Of a DNA stretch of 7,724 nucleotides, positions 1 through 7,361 are shown one piece after another. The position numbers and the translations under genes were made by a program. The notes below the pieces were generated by a model. The model did no database searches and was not told the DNA's origin. It was given only the letters and a program-made list of their open reading frames with translations. The DNA comes from Caulobacteraceae bacterium (GTDB taxonomy: Bacteria > Pseudomonadota > Alphaproteobacteria > Caulobacterales > Caulobacteraceae), in contig JANXWN010000366.1 of NCBI GenBank assembly GCA_025351125.1, positions 1 through 7,724 on the forward strand. The letters run 5' to 3'. How positions within the stretch are numbered: the stretch's first letter is position 1; each line of letters begins with the position of its first letter.

Positions 1-2
1 CG

Positions 3-1568
3 TCCGGCGGCGTGGGCGGGGCGCTCAACGGGGCCAATTCGACCCTGCAGCGGTGGGCGTTTTCCATTGGCGGCACGGTGGCCCACGAGGCCGGGCATAC
101 TTATGGATTGACCCACGCCAACGGCGCGACGGTTCTGCCAGGCGAGGATCCCGAGGGAACGCACATCATGCCGGCGGGTGGCGACGTCACCCCCGAAGAG
201 CGCGCCGGATCGCGGCGGCATTTCGACGACACCAGTTTTGGCATATTGGCGGCCAATGTCGGCCTGTCGGTCGAAACGATTCACAATTGGGATTTCACGA
301 ATCCCAACAGCGTCAATGCCAATCGCATTCGTTTCGACGTGCTGAGCACCCAGCCCAGCTTGGCGTTGTCGTGGTTTTACGGCGGAAACCTCAGCCCGTG
401 GACGACGCCGGTCGTGTCCGGGCCGATCGGCGTCACCACGTTTCGCGGCACGGTCTACAATCGTTTCCAAGTCACGTGGTCGACCGGCCAAAACTGGCTG
501 AACGGCGCATCCGGCACGGTGCCGGCGGGCGCCAACTTCCACGTCGGCGCGGCATTTTCGAGCGTCGATTTCACCACCTCCGATCCGGTGATCGTGGCCA
601 AGGTCAATTTGCTGGACGGGTCAGGCAATGCCTTGACCTTGCAGCCGCGCATGGTCGGCTACGACGCCGGCGCCTTGGACGCGGCCGACGGGGCGATGCG
701 CCTGAACTTCTTCGTTCTGGACGGCGTGGCGCGACCGCTGGAGGCGCGCAATATACAGGTGAGGCAGCTTCCGCGCGTGGCCTCGATCGAATCGATGGTC
801 GCGGGCGCGCGTTTGACCTCCTGGCAGGGTCTGCCCGTGCGACCGTGGAAGGACGAACGTCCGCTGCCGTGCGCGGGTCAAGGCGAGAGGACCGGATGCG
901 CCCTCCGCGTGGGGCCCGAGGCGACATCGCTCGTGGTCGGCAACCTCGCGCAAGGCCGCCATATCGCCCAATACTATGACGGCGCCTGCTTGAAAGAGCG
1001 GCCGCCGCGGGGGAACGCCGGGGTCGGCGACTCGATCAAGAACCCCGACGCAAACGAATGTCCCAATGCCGGCTACAGCCTCGATTTGTTTCCCTCGACC
1101 ATGCTTTACGTGACCGCCACCATCGTCGATCCGGCGGCCAAGCATTGGGACACGACGTCGCACAGTTTTGTGGTCGGGCCGGTTGAGTCGCGGCTCTATT
1201 ACCAAGTCGCCGGTCGACATCCTGACCTTAACCGCAACGGTATTGACGACTATATCGATATCGCCACCGGAACGTCGAAGGATCCGGGCCACACCGGCGT
1301 ACCCGGCGAGGTGAAGCTCTGTCTGCCGTTGCAGACCCGACTGGCGCGCGAAGATTTGACGGTGCGCAACAGCGCCCTGATGCTGGCCGACGCCCGGCGC
1401 CGCCTGAAGGATTGCGGCGAAAAATGCGGTCGCCACGAAGCCTTGGAAAAGGCGGTTGCGATCTTCGATGAAGCGGGCGAGCATGACCGCGCGAGGGACA
1501 GGGACGCGCTTGAGGATTTCCGCGAATGCGAAGTCAAGAACGGTATGCGGCGCGTCGCTTCGCGGTGA
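3..1568 (+). CDS. Metzincin-type zinc metalloprotease, 5'-truncated by window edge
   Basis: The reading frame is open to the left edge, so the true start, any signal peptide and any propeptide lie outside the window; a GTG at 12 is only an internal in-frame codon. Counting from the first full codon (3-5), residues 28-38 read HEAGHTYGLTH, the metzincin HExxHxxGxxH zinc site with three His ligands and the catalytic Glu29. HIM at 54-56 is a likely Met-turn. After the catalytic end comes a long region (about 75-400) with beta-rich, secreted-protein character and no recognised domain. DLNRNGIDDYID near residue 408 resembles the Asp/Asn calcium loops of bacterial extracellular proteins. The C-terminus (about 445-521) is charged and mostly helical, with four cysteines. 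The predicted role is an extracytoplasmic protease; the substrate is unknown. Its last 43 bases overlap the next gene. The metzincin call is firm, the subfamily is not. Confidence 0.85.
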   Translation, partial: SGGVGGALNGANSTLQRWAFSIGGTVAHEAGHTYGLTHANGATVLPGEDPEGTHIMPAGGDVTPEERAGSRRHFDDTSFGILAANVGLSVETIHNWDFTNPNSVNANRIRFDVLSTQPSLALSWFYGGNLSPWTTPVVSGPIGVTTFRGTVYNRFQVTWSTGQNWLNGASGTVPAGANFHVGAAFSSVDFTTSDPVIVAKVNLLDGSGNALTLQPRMVGYDAGALDAADGAMRLNFFVLDGVARPLEARNIQVRQLPRVASIESMVAGARLTSWQGLPVRPWKDERPLPCAGQGERTGCALRVGPEATSLVVGNLAQGRHIAQYYDGACLKERPPRGNAGVGDSIKNPDANECPNAGYSLDLFPSTMLYVTATIVDPAAKHWDTTSHSFVVGPVESRLYYQVAGRHPDLNRNGIDDYIDIATGTSKDPGHTGVPGEVKLCLPLQTRLAREDLTVRNSALMLADARRRLKDCGEKCGRHEALEKAVAIFDEAGEHDRARDRDALEDFRECEVKNGMRRVASR

Positions 1569-1840
1569 ACGGCGCGGTCGTCGTGCTTCTCGCCGGCCTT
1601 TTGGTCGGCGCCGCGCCGGCGCCGCTAGTCGGGCGCAAGCACTATGTCGGACCGTCTCCCGCCGCCTGCGAGACGATCGATTATTTTTGCCCGTCGAGCG
1701 CGCGCGCCTTCCACGACGCGCAAGGCTGCGGCTGCCTGTACCCGCCCGACCTTGCGTCGTCCGCCGGTCCCGCCCCGAAAAGCCGTCATGTCCGGCACCG
1801 CCGACGGTCCGCCCACGCGCCGCGCTTGCCCCGCGATTGA
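1526..1840 (+). CDS. Small secreted protein with C...IDYFC...GCGC cysteine motif
   Basis: This is a 104-residue protein with an Arg-containing N-region, a hydrophobic core at about residues 14-30 (VNGAVVVLLAGLLVGAA) and a likely signal-peptidase site near residues 30-32. The mature part carries Cys48, IDYFC (Cys55), F62-x-D64 and GCGC (Cys68, Cys70). This spacing resembles, from memory, a short unnamed cysteine motif of secreted or lipoprotein-like proteins in proteobacteria; I know of no assigned function. The tail after residue 72 is rich in Pro, Arg and His and looks unstructured. The ATG at 1526 has GAGG ten bases upstream. The alternative GTG at 1565 overlaps the protease stop as GTGA but would remove the basic N-region, so 1526 is preferred. 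The overlap with the protease gene suggests translational coupling. It could be an inhibitor or partner of the protease, but that is inference. Confidence 0.65.
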   Translation: MRSQERYAARRFAVNGAVVVLLAGLLVGAAPAPLVGRKHYVGPSPAACETIDYFCPSSARAFHDAQGCGCLYPPDLASSAGPAPKSRHVRHRRRSAHAPRLPRD

Positions 1841-1891
1841 CCCTGCGTTCGTAAGGCGGTCAACAGCGGGCCGCCAAATGTCGGACGGGCA

Positions 1892-1912
1892 AGCGCTGAA
1901 ATCAGACGCTTC
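1892..1912 (+). other. Imperfect hairpin upstream of ruvC
   Basis: AAGCGCTGA at 1892-1900 can pair with TCAG-A-CGCTT at 1903-1912, leaving one bulged A and a tiny loop. No run of T follows, so it is a poor candidate for an intrinsic terminator. The rest of the 1841-1948 gap shows no convincing -35/-10 pair. Its only strong element is the LexA-type box at its right end. Confidence 0.3.
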
Positions 1913-1942
1913 TCAACAGCGCCGACACAGGTGATGCTGTAA

Positions 1943-1957
1943 GAACGGATGATGAAC
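1943..1957 (+). promoter_or_regulatory. LexA (SOS) operator overlapping the ruvC start
   Basis: GAAC at 1943-1946, seven bases, then GAAC at 1954-1957. Read on the other strand this is GTTC-N7-GTTC, the direct-repeat LexA box known from alphaproteobacteria such as Caulobacter and rhizobia. It was the only exact copy found by eye in the window, and it lies at the head of an operon that is a known SOS target. It covers both candidate ATG codons (1949 and 1952), so bound repressor would sit on the translation start, implying a very short leader or a roadblock. Confidence 0.6.
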
Positions 1958-2452
1958 CCGATTCGCATTCTCGGTCTCGATCCCGGCCTGCGCCGCACCG
2001 GATGGGGGATTGTGGCGATCGACGGCGCGCGGCTGATCCACGTCGCGCACGGGGTTGTCGCGCCGCGCGACACGCTCGCCTTCCCCCAGCGCTTGCTCGC
2101 CCTGTTCGACGGCATAAGCGAGATCATCGCCTTGCACGCCCCCCACGAGGCGGCGATCGAGGAAACCTTTATGACCGCCAATGGCCAGTCGACCCTAAAA
2201 CTCGGCCACGCCCGCGCCGCGGCCATGCTCGCCCCCGCCAAGGCCGGACTGCCGGTGGCCGAGTACGCCGCCAAGGTGGTCAAAAAAGCGGTTGTCGGCA
2301 CCGGCGGGGCGGATAAGGCGCAGGTCGCCTTCATGATCGCTCGCCTATTGCCCAGCGCCGGATCGCCCACCGCCGACGCCGCCGACGCGCTGGCGGTCGC
2401 GGTGACGCACGCCCACGCCCGCACGGCGCGCAATTTTGGACGGGCGGCATGA
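1949..2452 (+). CDS. ruvC: Crossover junction endodeoxyribonuclease RuvC
   Basis: RuvC is the dimeric Mg2+-dependent resolvase that nicks two strands of a Holliday junction symmetrically in recombination repair, working with RuvAB. The 167-residue product has normal family length and an RNase H-like fold signature: Asp11 in [13 protein letters not shown], Glu71 in AAIEETFM, and Asp143 and Asp146 in ADAADALA. These match the four catalytic acids of E. coli RuvC (Asp7, Glu66, Asp138, Asp141). [15 protein letters not shown] (105-119) is the conserved DNA-contact segment. Two adjacent ATG codons (1949, 1952) are possible starts; a later start would cut into the first strand and the catalytic Asp. 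The ribosome site is weak (AAGAACGG). The stop overlaps the ruvA start as ATGA. A LexA-type box lies across the start, so SOS induction is likely. Confidence 0.97.
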   Translation: MMNPIRILGLDPGLRRTGWGIVAIDGARLIHVAHGVVAPRDTLAFPQRLLALFDGISEIIALHAPHEAAIEETFMTANGQSTLKLGHARAAAMLAPAKAGLPVAEYAAKVVKKAVVGTGGADKAQVAFMIARLLPSAGSPTADAADALAVAVTHAHARTARNFGRAA

Positions 2453-3056
2453 TCGGGCGGCTGCGCGGGTTGGTCGCCGAGATCGGCGAGGAGGACGCCC
2501 TGATCGATGTCGGCGGCGTCGGTTATGTAGTGCGCTGCGGCGCGCGAACGCTGGGACGTCTGCCGCCCTTGGGCGAAGAAACCATCCTGCATGTCGAAAC
2601 CCAGTGGAGCGAGGCGACGGGCCAGCGGCTCTACGGCTTTTCCGGTCGCGAGGAACGGGCGACGTTCGTCGTGTTGCAAGGGGTTCAGGGCGTGGGGCCA
2701 AAGGCGGCGCTCGGCGTGCTCGACGTTCTCACCCCCGGCGAATTGGCGCAGGCCGTGGCGCGGGAAGACAAGGCGTCGGTCGGCCGCGCCAACGGCGTGG
2801 GGCCCAAATTGGCGCAACGGATTATTGTCGAATTGAAAGACAAACCGATCGCCGGCGGATTGATCCTGGCGTCGCCCGGCGCCGCCGCCAACCCAGCCGC
2901 TAAACTGACCGCCGCGGGCGACGCGCTGGCCGCTCTTCTGGGCCTTGGGGTCGCCGACGCAACCGCGCGGCGGCTGGTCGATCAAGTCGTGCTGCGCTTA
3001 GGCGACGCCGCCAGCGAAACCGACCTGATTCGCGCCGCATTGAAAGATTTGGGCCG

Positions 3057-3060
<4 letters not shown>
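2449..3060 (+). CDS. ruvA: Holliday junction branch migration protein RuvA
   Basis: RuvA forms tetramers that hold the four-way junction flat and load the RuvB motor. The 203-residue product has the full family layout: an N-terminal OB-fold (MIGRLRG, then DVGGVGYVV at 20-28), LYGF at 61-64, two helix-hairpin-helix motifs ([10 protein letters not shown] at 79-88 and [11 protein letters not shown] at 114-124), an Ala/Pro/Gly-rich linker at about 140-155, and a C-terminal RuvB-binding helical domain from about 156. The acidic pin is unusual: aligned without gaps to E. coli, Glu55 is kept but Asp56 is Ala, and one extra residue follows before QRLYGF. The ATG overlaps the ruvC stop (ATGA), with a GGA eight bases upstream. 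The gene overlaps ruvB in the same way, so the three proteins are probably translationally coupled. Confidence 0.97.
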
Positions 3061-4088
<1,028 letters not shown>

Positions 4089-4119
4089 TCCCAAACGCCC
4101 GCGTTAGCGCCCCCTACCG

Positions 4120-4156
4120 CTCGGCTGACGCCGAGTCGCTTCCCCCTGAGGGGAAG
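4120..4156 (+). repeat. Double palindrome downstream of ruvB (repeat element or terminator)
   Basis: Two perfect hairpins lie three bases apart. CTCGGC-tgac-GCCGAG covers 4120-4135 (6 bp stem, 4-base loop), and CTTCCCC-ctga-GGGGAAG covers 4139-4156 (7 bp stem, 4-base loop). A pyrimidine-rich stretch with TTCTAATTTCTTT follows at about 4166-4178, too distant and broken for a classic terminator. The layout (CCCCCT before, then a GC palindrome, then TTCCCCCTGAGGGGAA) resembles dispersed intergenic palindromes seen in many alphaproteobacterial genomes. Either reading is possible; only one copy is in the window. The rest of 4089-4239 shows no other clear element. Confidence 0.5.
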
Positions 4157-4239
4157 AGCAGGGACTTCTAATTTCTTTGACCCCTGGGGAAATGCCGCGC
4201 TTGCCGGTTGAGAGATTTGGGTTAATCGCTGCTGGCGCG

Positions 4240-4416
4240 ATGACCAAAATGAGTTTGAAAGCGCAACGCCCGACCAAGACCTGCGCGCAGTGTGGCCGGC
4301 CCTTTGCCTGGCGCAAGAAATGGGCGCGCGATTGGGACAACGTGAAGTATTGCTCGAAACGTTGTCGCGGCGCCGCGTCGGCGCACGCCCCAGAGCTGCC
4401 GTCAGGACCGATATGA
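4240..4416 (+). CDS. DUF2256 four-cysteine mini-protein coupled to photolyase gene
   Basis: The 58-residue product from ATG 4240 carries [14 protein letters not shown] (Cys15, Cys18) and [12 protein letters not shown] (Cys38, Cys42). This CxxC...WRKKW...W..VKYCSxRCR pattern is the DUF2256 signature, a probable zinc-binding knuckle of unknown function. Family members are usually about 40-60 residues. The frame opens earlier (TTG 4177, ATG 4192), and ATG 4249 is also possible; no start has a well-placed ribosome site, so 4240 was chosen on family length. The stop overlaps the photolyase ATG as ATGA, a sign of translational coupling. From general knowledge, DUF2256 genes often lie beside genes of this photolyase family, so a role in assembling, loading or assisting that enzyme is a reasonable but unproven idea. 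Confidence 0.88.
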   Translation: MTKMSLKAQRPTKTCAQCGRPFAWRKKWARDWDNVKYCSKRCRGAASAHAPELPSGPI

Positions 4417-5966
4417 GTGTCCTAAGAGTTGTTTTAGGCGACCAGCTGTCATTCGAATTGTCGGCGCTGGTCGACCTCGATGCCAAGCGCGACGTCGTCT
4501 TGATGATGGAGGTGGTGGAAGAAACCACCTACGTTCCCCATCACAAGCAGAAGATCGTGCTGGTGCTGTCGGCGATGCGCCACTTCGCCGATCAACTCCA
4601 TCAGCGCGGCGTACGCGTAGACTACGTACAGCTCGACGCCCCGGATAATAGCGGTCATTTCACCACCGAGGTGCAACGCGCGGTCGCCAGGAATCGACCG
4701 GACCGGCTGGTGGTGACAGAGCCGGGAGAGTGGCGCGTGCAAACCATGATCGAAGGCTGGCAAGTCCTGACGGGCGTGCCGGTCGAGGTGCGCGCCGATG
4801 ATCGTTTTTTCGCAACTCGCGCCCGTTTCGCCGCTTGGACGCAGGGACGGCAAACGTGGCGGATGGAGCATTTCTACCGTGAGATGCGGCGCGAACACGC
4901 CCTGCTGATGGAGGGCGACCGGCCGGCGGGCGGGCAATGGAACTACGACGCGGCGAACCGTAAGCGTCTGCCGGCGCGGGCCGTCTTGCCGCCGAGGCGA
5001 CGTTTCGCGCCCGACGCGACGACGCGCGAGGTAATGGCGCTGGTCGAGCGCCGATTCGGCGATCATTTTGGCGGACTCGAGCAATTCGGCTGGCCGGTGA
5101 CCCGCGCCGATGCGCTGATCGCGCTGGACGATTTCATCGCCCACGGACTGGCGAACTTCGGCGATTATCAGGACGCCATGAAGGCCGGCGCGCCGTTCGT
5201 GTTCCATGCGTTGTTGTCGCCGGCGATTAATCTCGGGCTGCTGTCCCCGCGCGAGGTCTGCCGGGCAGCGCAAGCCGCGTGGCTTTCAAAATCCGCGCCC
5301 TTGAACGCGGTGGAGGGTTTCGTGCGGCAGATTTTGGGTTGGCGCGAATATGTGCGCGGCGTCTATTGGAGCCTGATGCCGGACTACGCGGACAGCAATG
5401 CCCTGCAAGCCACGCGAAAACTGCCGGCCTTCTACTGGACCGGCGAAACCGAGATGCGCTGCCTGCGGGAAGCGATCGGCAGCACGGCGAGACACGCGTA
5501 TTCGCACCACATTCAGCGCCTGATGGTGACGGGAAACTTCGCCCTGTTGGCCGGCGTGGCGCCGCGAGAGATCGAGCGTTGGTATCTTGCGGTTTATGCC
5601 GACGCCTACGAATGGGTTGAGATGCCCAATACGCTGGGCATGGCGGTCTTTGCGGACGGCGGGCAAATGGCGTCTAAGCCCTACGCCGCGTCGGGCGCCT
5701 ACATTGACCGCATGTCGGATTTTTGCGCGCGGTGTGCTTACGACGTCAAGCAAAAGACCGGCCCAAAGGCCTGCCCGTTCAATTATCTTTATTGGGCTTT
5801 TTTGATCCGGCAGAAAGATCGTCTAGCCGATAATCCCCGTCTAGCCATGCCGTATCGCACGCTTACCGCCTGGCCGCCGGAGCGCCGCCAAGCAATCCTC
5901 GCCGAGGCCGACGCCTTTCTCGATCAACTCGAGGCCAAGGATAAGCTTTCCGGCGTCACATATTGA
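4413..5966 (+). CDS. phrB: Iron-sulfur photolyase (FeS-BCP, PhrB-type, probable (6-4) photolyase)
   Basis: The 517-residue product belongs to the bacterial cryptochrome/photolyase group that binds FAD, a ribolumazine antenna and a 4Fe-4S cluster, and repairs UV (6-4) photoproducts with light. The N-terminal antenna domain (LGDQLS at 8-13, HHKQKI at 43-48, TEPGEWRVQ at 102-110) is followed by the helical FAD domain. Cluster cysteines are Cys350, Cys438, Cys441 and Cys454, the same numbers as I recall for Agrobacterium PhrB. His365-His366 (YSHHIQRL), Trp342, Trp390-Tyr391 and Tyr424 also match its active-site and electron-transfer positions. ATG 4413 is preferred over the upstream in-frame codon at 4290 because [13 protein letters not shown] is the family N-terminus and AGGA lies five bases upstream. 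It overlaps the DUF2256 stop (ATGA). Repair specificity is inferred from the family; some members act as photoreceptors. Confidence 0.95.
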   Translation: MSVLRVVLGDQLSFELSALVDLDAKRDVVLMMEVVEETTYVPHHKQKIVLVLSAMRHFADQLHQRGVRVDYVQLDAPDNSGHFTTEVQRAVARNRPDRLVVTEPGEWRVQTMIEGWQVLTGVPVEVRADDRFFATRARFAAWTQGRQTWRMEHFYREMRREHALLMEGDRPAGGQWNYDAANRKRLPARAVLPPRRRFAPDATTREVMALVERRFGDHFGGLEQFGWPVTRADALIALDDFIAHGLANFGDYQDAMKAGAPFVFHALLSPAINLGLLSPREVCRAAQAAWLSKSAPLNAVEGFVRQILGWREYVRGVYWSLMPDYADSNALQATRKLPAFYWTGETEMRCLREAIGSTARHAYSHHIQRLMVTGNFALLAGVAPREIERWYLAVYADAYEWVEMPNTLGMAVFADGGQMASKPYAASGAYIDRMSDFCARCAYDVKQKTGPKACPFNYLYWAFLIRQKDRLADNPRLAMPYRTLTAWPPERRQAILAEADAFLDQLEAKDKLSGVTY

Positions 5967-5985
5967 TCCAAGGCGCCCGACGCCG
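5951..5985 (+). terminator. Possible weak hairpin at the photolyase 3' end
   Basis: CGGCGTC (5951-5957) is the exact reverse complement of GACGCCG (5979-5985), flanking a 21-base loop that contains the stop codon. A smaller GGCG-cccga-CGCC hairpin at 5972-5984 competes with it. The AT-rich run TTATGCAATAGTATATT follows, but without a clean T-tract. A weak terminator or a stabilising 3' end is possible. Confidence 0.25.
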
Positions 5986-6045
5986 TTATGCAATAGTATA
6001 TTCAGCTCACGGACTGAACACACCATGGGTTTTCTGCTTAATGTC

Positions 6046-6076
6046 ATGACAATGGATAAAAAACAGATAGTTAAAT
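6046..6076 (+). promoter_or_regulatory. Possible sigma-70-type promoter ahead of ybgC-tol
   Basis: ATGACA (6046-6051) and TTAAAT (6071-6076) are separated by 19 bases, a bit long for a housekeeping promoter. The call leans mainly on context: this gap is locally AT-rich, unlike its surroundings, and it precedes the ybgC-tolQ-tolR block. Other hexamers such as TATATT at 5997-6002 are also possible -10 elements. Confidence 0.25.
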
Positions 6077-6118
6077 CTGATCTTCACCGCCGTTTCGCCG
6101 CCGGAAAAATTGCCCGCG

Positions 6119-6586
6119 ATGACTGATAGCGCGCTTCCCAGCCCCTCCGCCGGCGCCTTCATCGGTCGCGAGCATCGCTTGGCGGTGCGGGTGTATTATG
6201 AGGACACCGACTTTACCGGGCTGGTCTATCACGCCAATTATGTGCGCTATTTCGAGCGGGGGCGGTCGGACTATCTGCGCGTGGCGGGGATCAGTCATAC
6301 CGAGTTGCTCGAGCGGCTCGATCCGTGCGCTTTCGTGATCACACGGATGGAGATTGATTTTCGCAACGCCGCGAGGATCGACGACGCGCTGGTGGTGCAC
6401 ACCACCTACGACACCGTCAAAGGCCCGCGGCTATTGATCGGCCAATGGATTACACGCGGCGAAAGCCTGATCGCGCGCGCCCGCGTTTTGGCCGCGTGCA
6501 TCACTCCGTTGGGTCGAGCGCGGCGGGCGCCGGCCGATTTGGTGGAACGATTGACGCCACGATTGCTTAACGCATCGCAGTCATAG
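6119..6586 (+). CDS. ybgC: YbgC-family acyl-CoA thioesterase (Tol-Pal cluster)
   Basis: This 155-residue hotdog-fold protein hydrolyses acyl-CoA thioesters in the cytoplasm and is routinely encoded beside tolQ; its link to Tol-Pal function is not settled. The family signature VYYEDTDFTGLVYHANYVRYFERGR spans about residues 25-49, with Asp31 matching the catalytic Asp18 of E. coli YbgC. The rest (ITRMEIDFRNAARIDD at about 74-89, then the basic C-terminal segment) fits the fold and the usual length. ATG 6119 gives the typical MTDS start, but no ribosome site is well spaced for it. An in-frame TTG at 6110 has GGA four bases upstream and would add three residues. A 56-base gap containing a small GCGAC/GTCGC hairpin (6614-6627) separates it from tolQ. 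Confidence 0.95.
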   Translation: MTDSALPSPSAGAFIGREHRLAVRVYYEDTDFTGLVYHANYVRYFERGRSDYLRVAGISHTELLERLDPCAFVITRMEIDFRNAARIDDALVVHTTYDTVKGPRLLIGQWITRGESLIARARVLAACITPLGRARRAPADLVERLTPRLLNASQS

Positions 6587-6642
6587 TTTCGTTGAAGCCG
6601 CGCGCGATGTGCGGCGACGCTTGTCGCGAGTAAGGCCTGTTC

Positions 6643-7359
6643 ATGGATCCCACCGGCGTCGTTACGCCCGATAGTTTTTCCGCCCTTCACCTGTTTTTGC
6701 GCGCCGACTGGGTGGTGAAAGGGGTGTTGGTCGGCCTCGCCTGCGCCTCGCTTTGGTCGTGGGCGGTGATTATCGACAAGGTGTTTCGCCTGGGGGCGAC
6801 AAGCCGCGAGGCCAACGCGTTCGAAGACGAGGTCGGCTCGGGCAAACCGCTGGAAGATGTTGCGGCGGACGCCGGCGATCGCCCCAAACATGCCTTGCCG
6901 CGCATGTTGCAAGCGGCGTTGCGCGAATGGCGCGAGGCGCGCGCGAAGGGGCTGTTGGCCCCCGGCGAAGGCGATACGCAGGCGGCGTTTCTGATACAGC
7001 GCATCGACCGGGTGCTGGATTCCGTGGTGGCGCGGGAAAGCCAACGGGTAGAGGACGGACTGGGCAGTTTGGCCATCGTCGCCACCGCCTCGCCGTTTGT
7101 CGGTCTGTTCGGCACGGTCTGGGGAATTATGACCGCCTTCCAGGCTATCGCCATCAGCAAGAATACCAATCTGTCGGTGGTCGCGCCGTCGATCGCCCAA
7201 GCGCTGTTCGCGACCGCCGTGGGGCTGGCGACCGCCATCCCCGCCTATATCGCCTATAACAAATTCTCCACCGATGCGGGGAAATACGCCGCCCGGCTGG
7301 AGGGTTTCGCCGACGATCTGGTCACCGCCATTCAGCGGCGGCTGGCGGAGCGCAAATAG
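6643..7359 (+). CDS. tolQ: Tol-Pal system protein TolQ
   Basis: TolQ is an inner-membrane subunit of the proton-driven Tol motor. With TolR it energises TolA, which reaches through the periplasm to TolB and Pal and supports outer-membrane constriction at division. The 238-residue product has normal length and the three expected membrane segments: about 23-45 (VVKGVLVGLACASLWSWAVI), about 142-168 (including SPFVGLFGTVWGIMTAF), and about 180-205 (APSIAQALFATAVGLATAIP). Thr149 in VATASPF and Thr191 in the third segment lie at positions expected to line the ion path with TolR. A large cytoplasmic loop (about 50-140) separates the first two segments. ATG 6643 has AAGG seven bases upstream. It is followed after two bases by tolR, the standard order. 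Confidence 0.97.
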   Translation: MDPTGVVTPDSFSALHLFLRADWVVKGVLVGLACASLWSWAVIIDKVFRLGATSREANAFEDEVGSGKPLEDVAADAGDRPKHALPRMLQAALREWREARAKGLLAPGEGDTQAAFLIQRIDRVLDSVVARESQRVEDGLGSLAIVATASPFVGLFGTVWGIMTAFQAIAISKNTNLSVVAPSIAQALFATAVGLATAIPAYIAYNKFSTDAGKYAARLEGFADDLVTAIQRRLAERK

Positions 7360-7361
7360 CC

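Noticed and set aside
53..979. Overlapping plus-strand frames at 53-979, 1456-1854 and 1644-1934
   Set aside because: They are Arg-rich shadows of the metalloprotease and small cysteine-protein genes. Those genes carry the HExxHxxGxxH site and the signal peptide with GCGC motif, respectively; the shadow frames show no motif.
1847..1861. GTTC-N7-GGTC as a second LexA box upstream of ruvC
   Set aside because: One of the eight key bases differs, and such near matches are common by chance; kept only as a note beside the exact box.
2653..2667. GAAC-N7-GTTC inside ruvA as a LexA site
   Set aside because: The half-sites are inverted rather than in direct repeat, which does not fit alphaproteobacterial LexA, and it is deep in coding sequence.
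1786..2985. Long open frame on the minus strand across ruvC and ruvA
   Set aside because: It lies opposite genes with clear catalytic motifs and full-length homology. Its product is rich in Arg, Ala and Gly without any recognisable domain, as expected from antisense frames in GC-rich DNA. The same holds for minus-strand frames at 621-1484, 2982-3869, 4449-5273 and 6406-7437.
5964..5990. TGATC-N18-TA as a singlet-oxygen sigma-factor promoter
   Set aside because: The -10 part does not continue as expected (TATG), the TGATC includes the photolyase stop codon, and the site is downstream, not upstream, of the photolyase gene.
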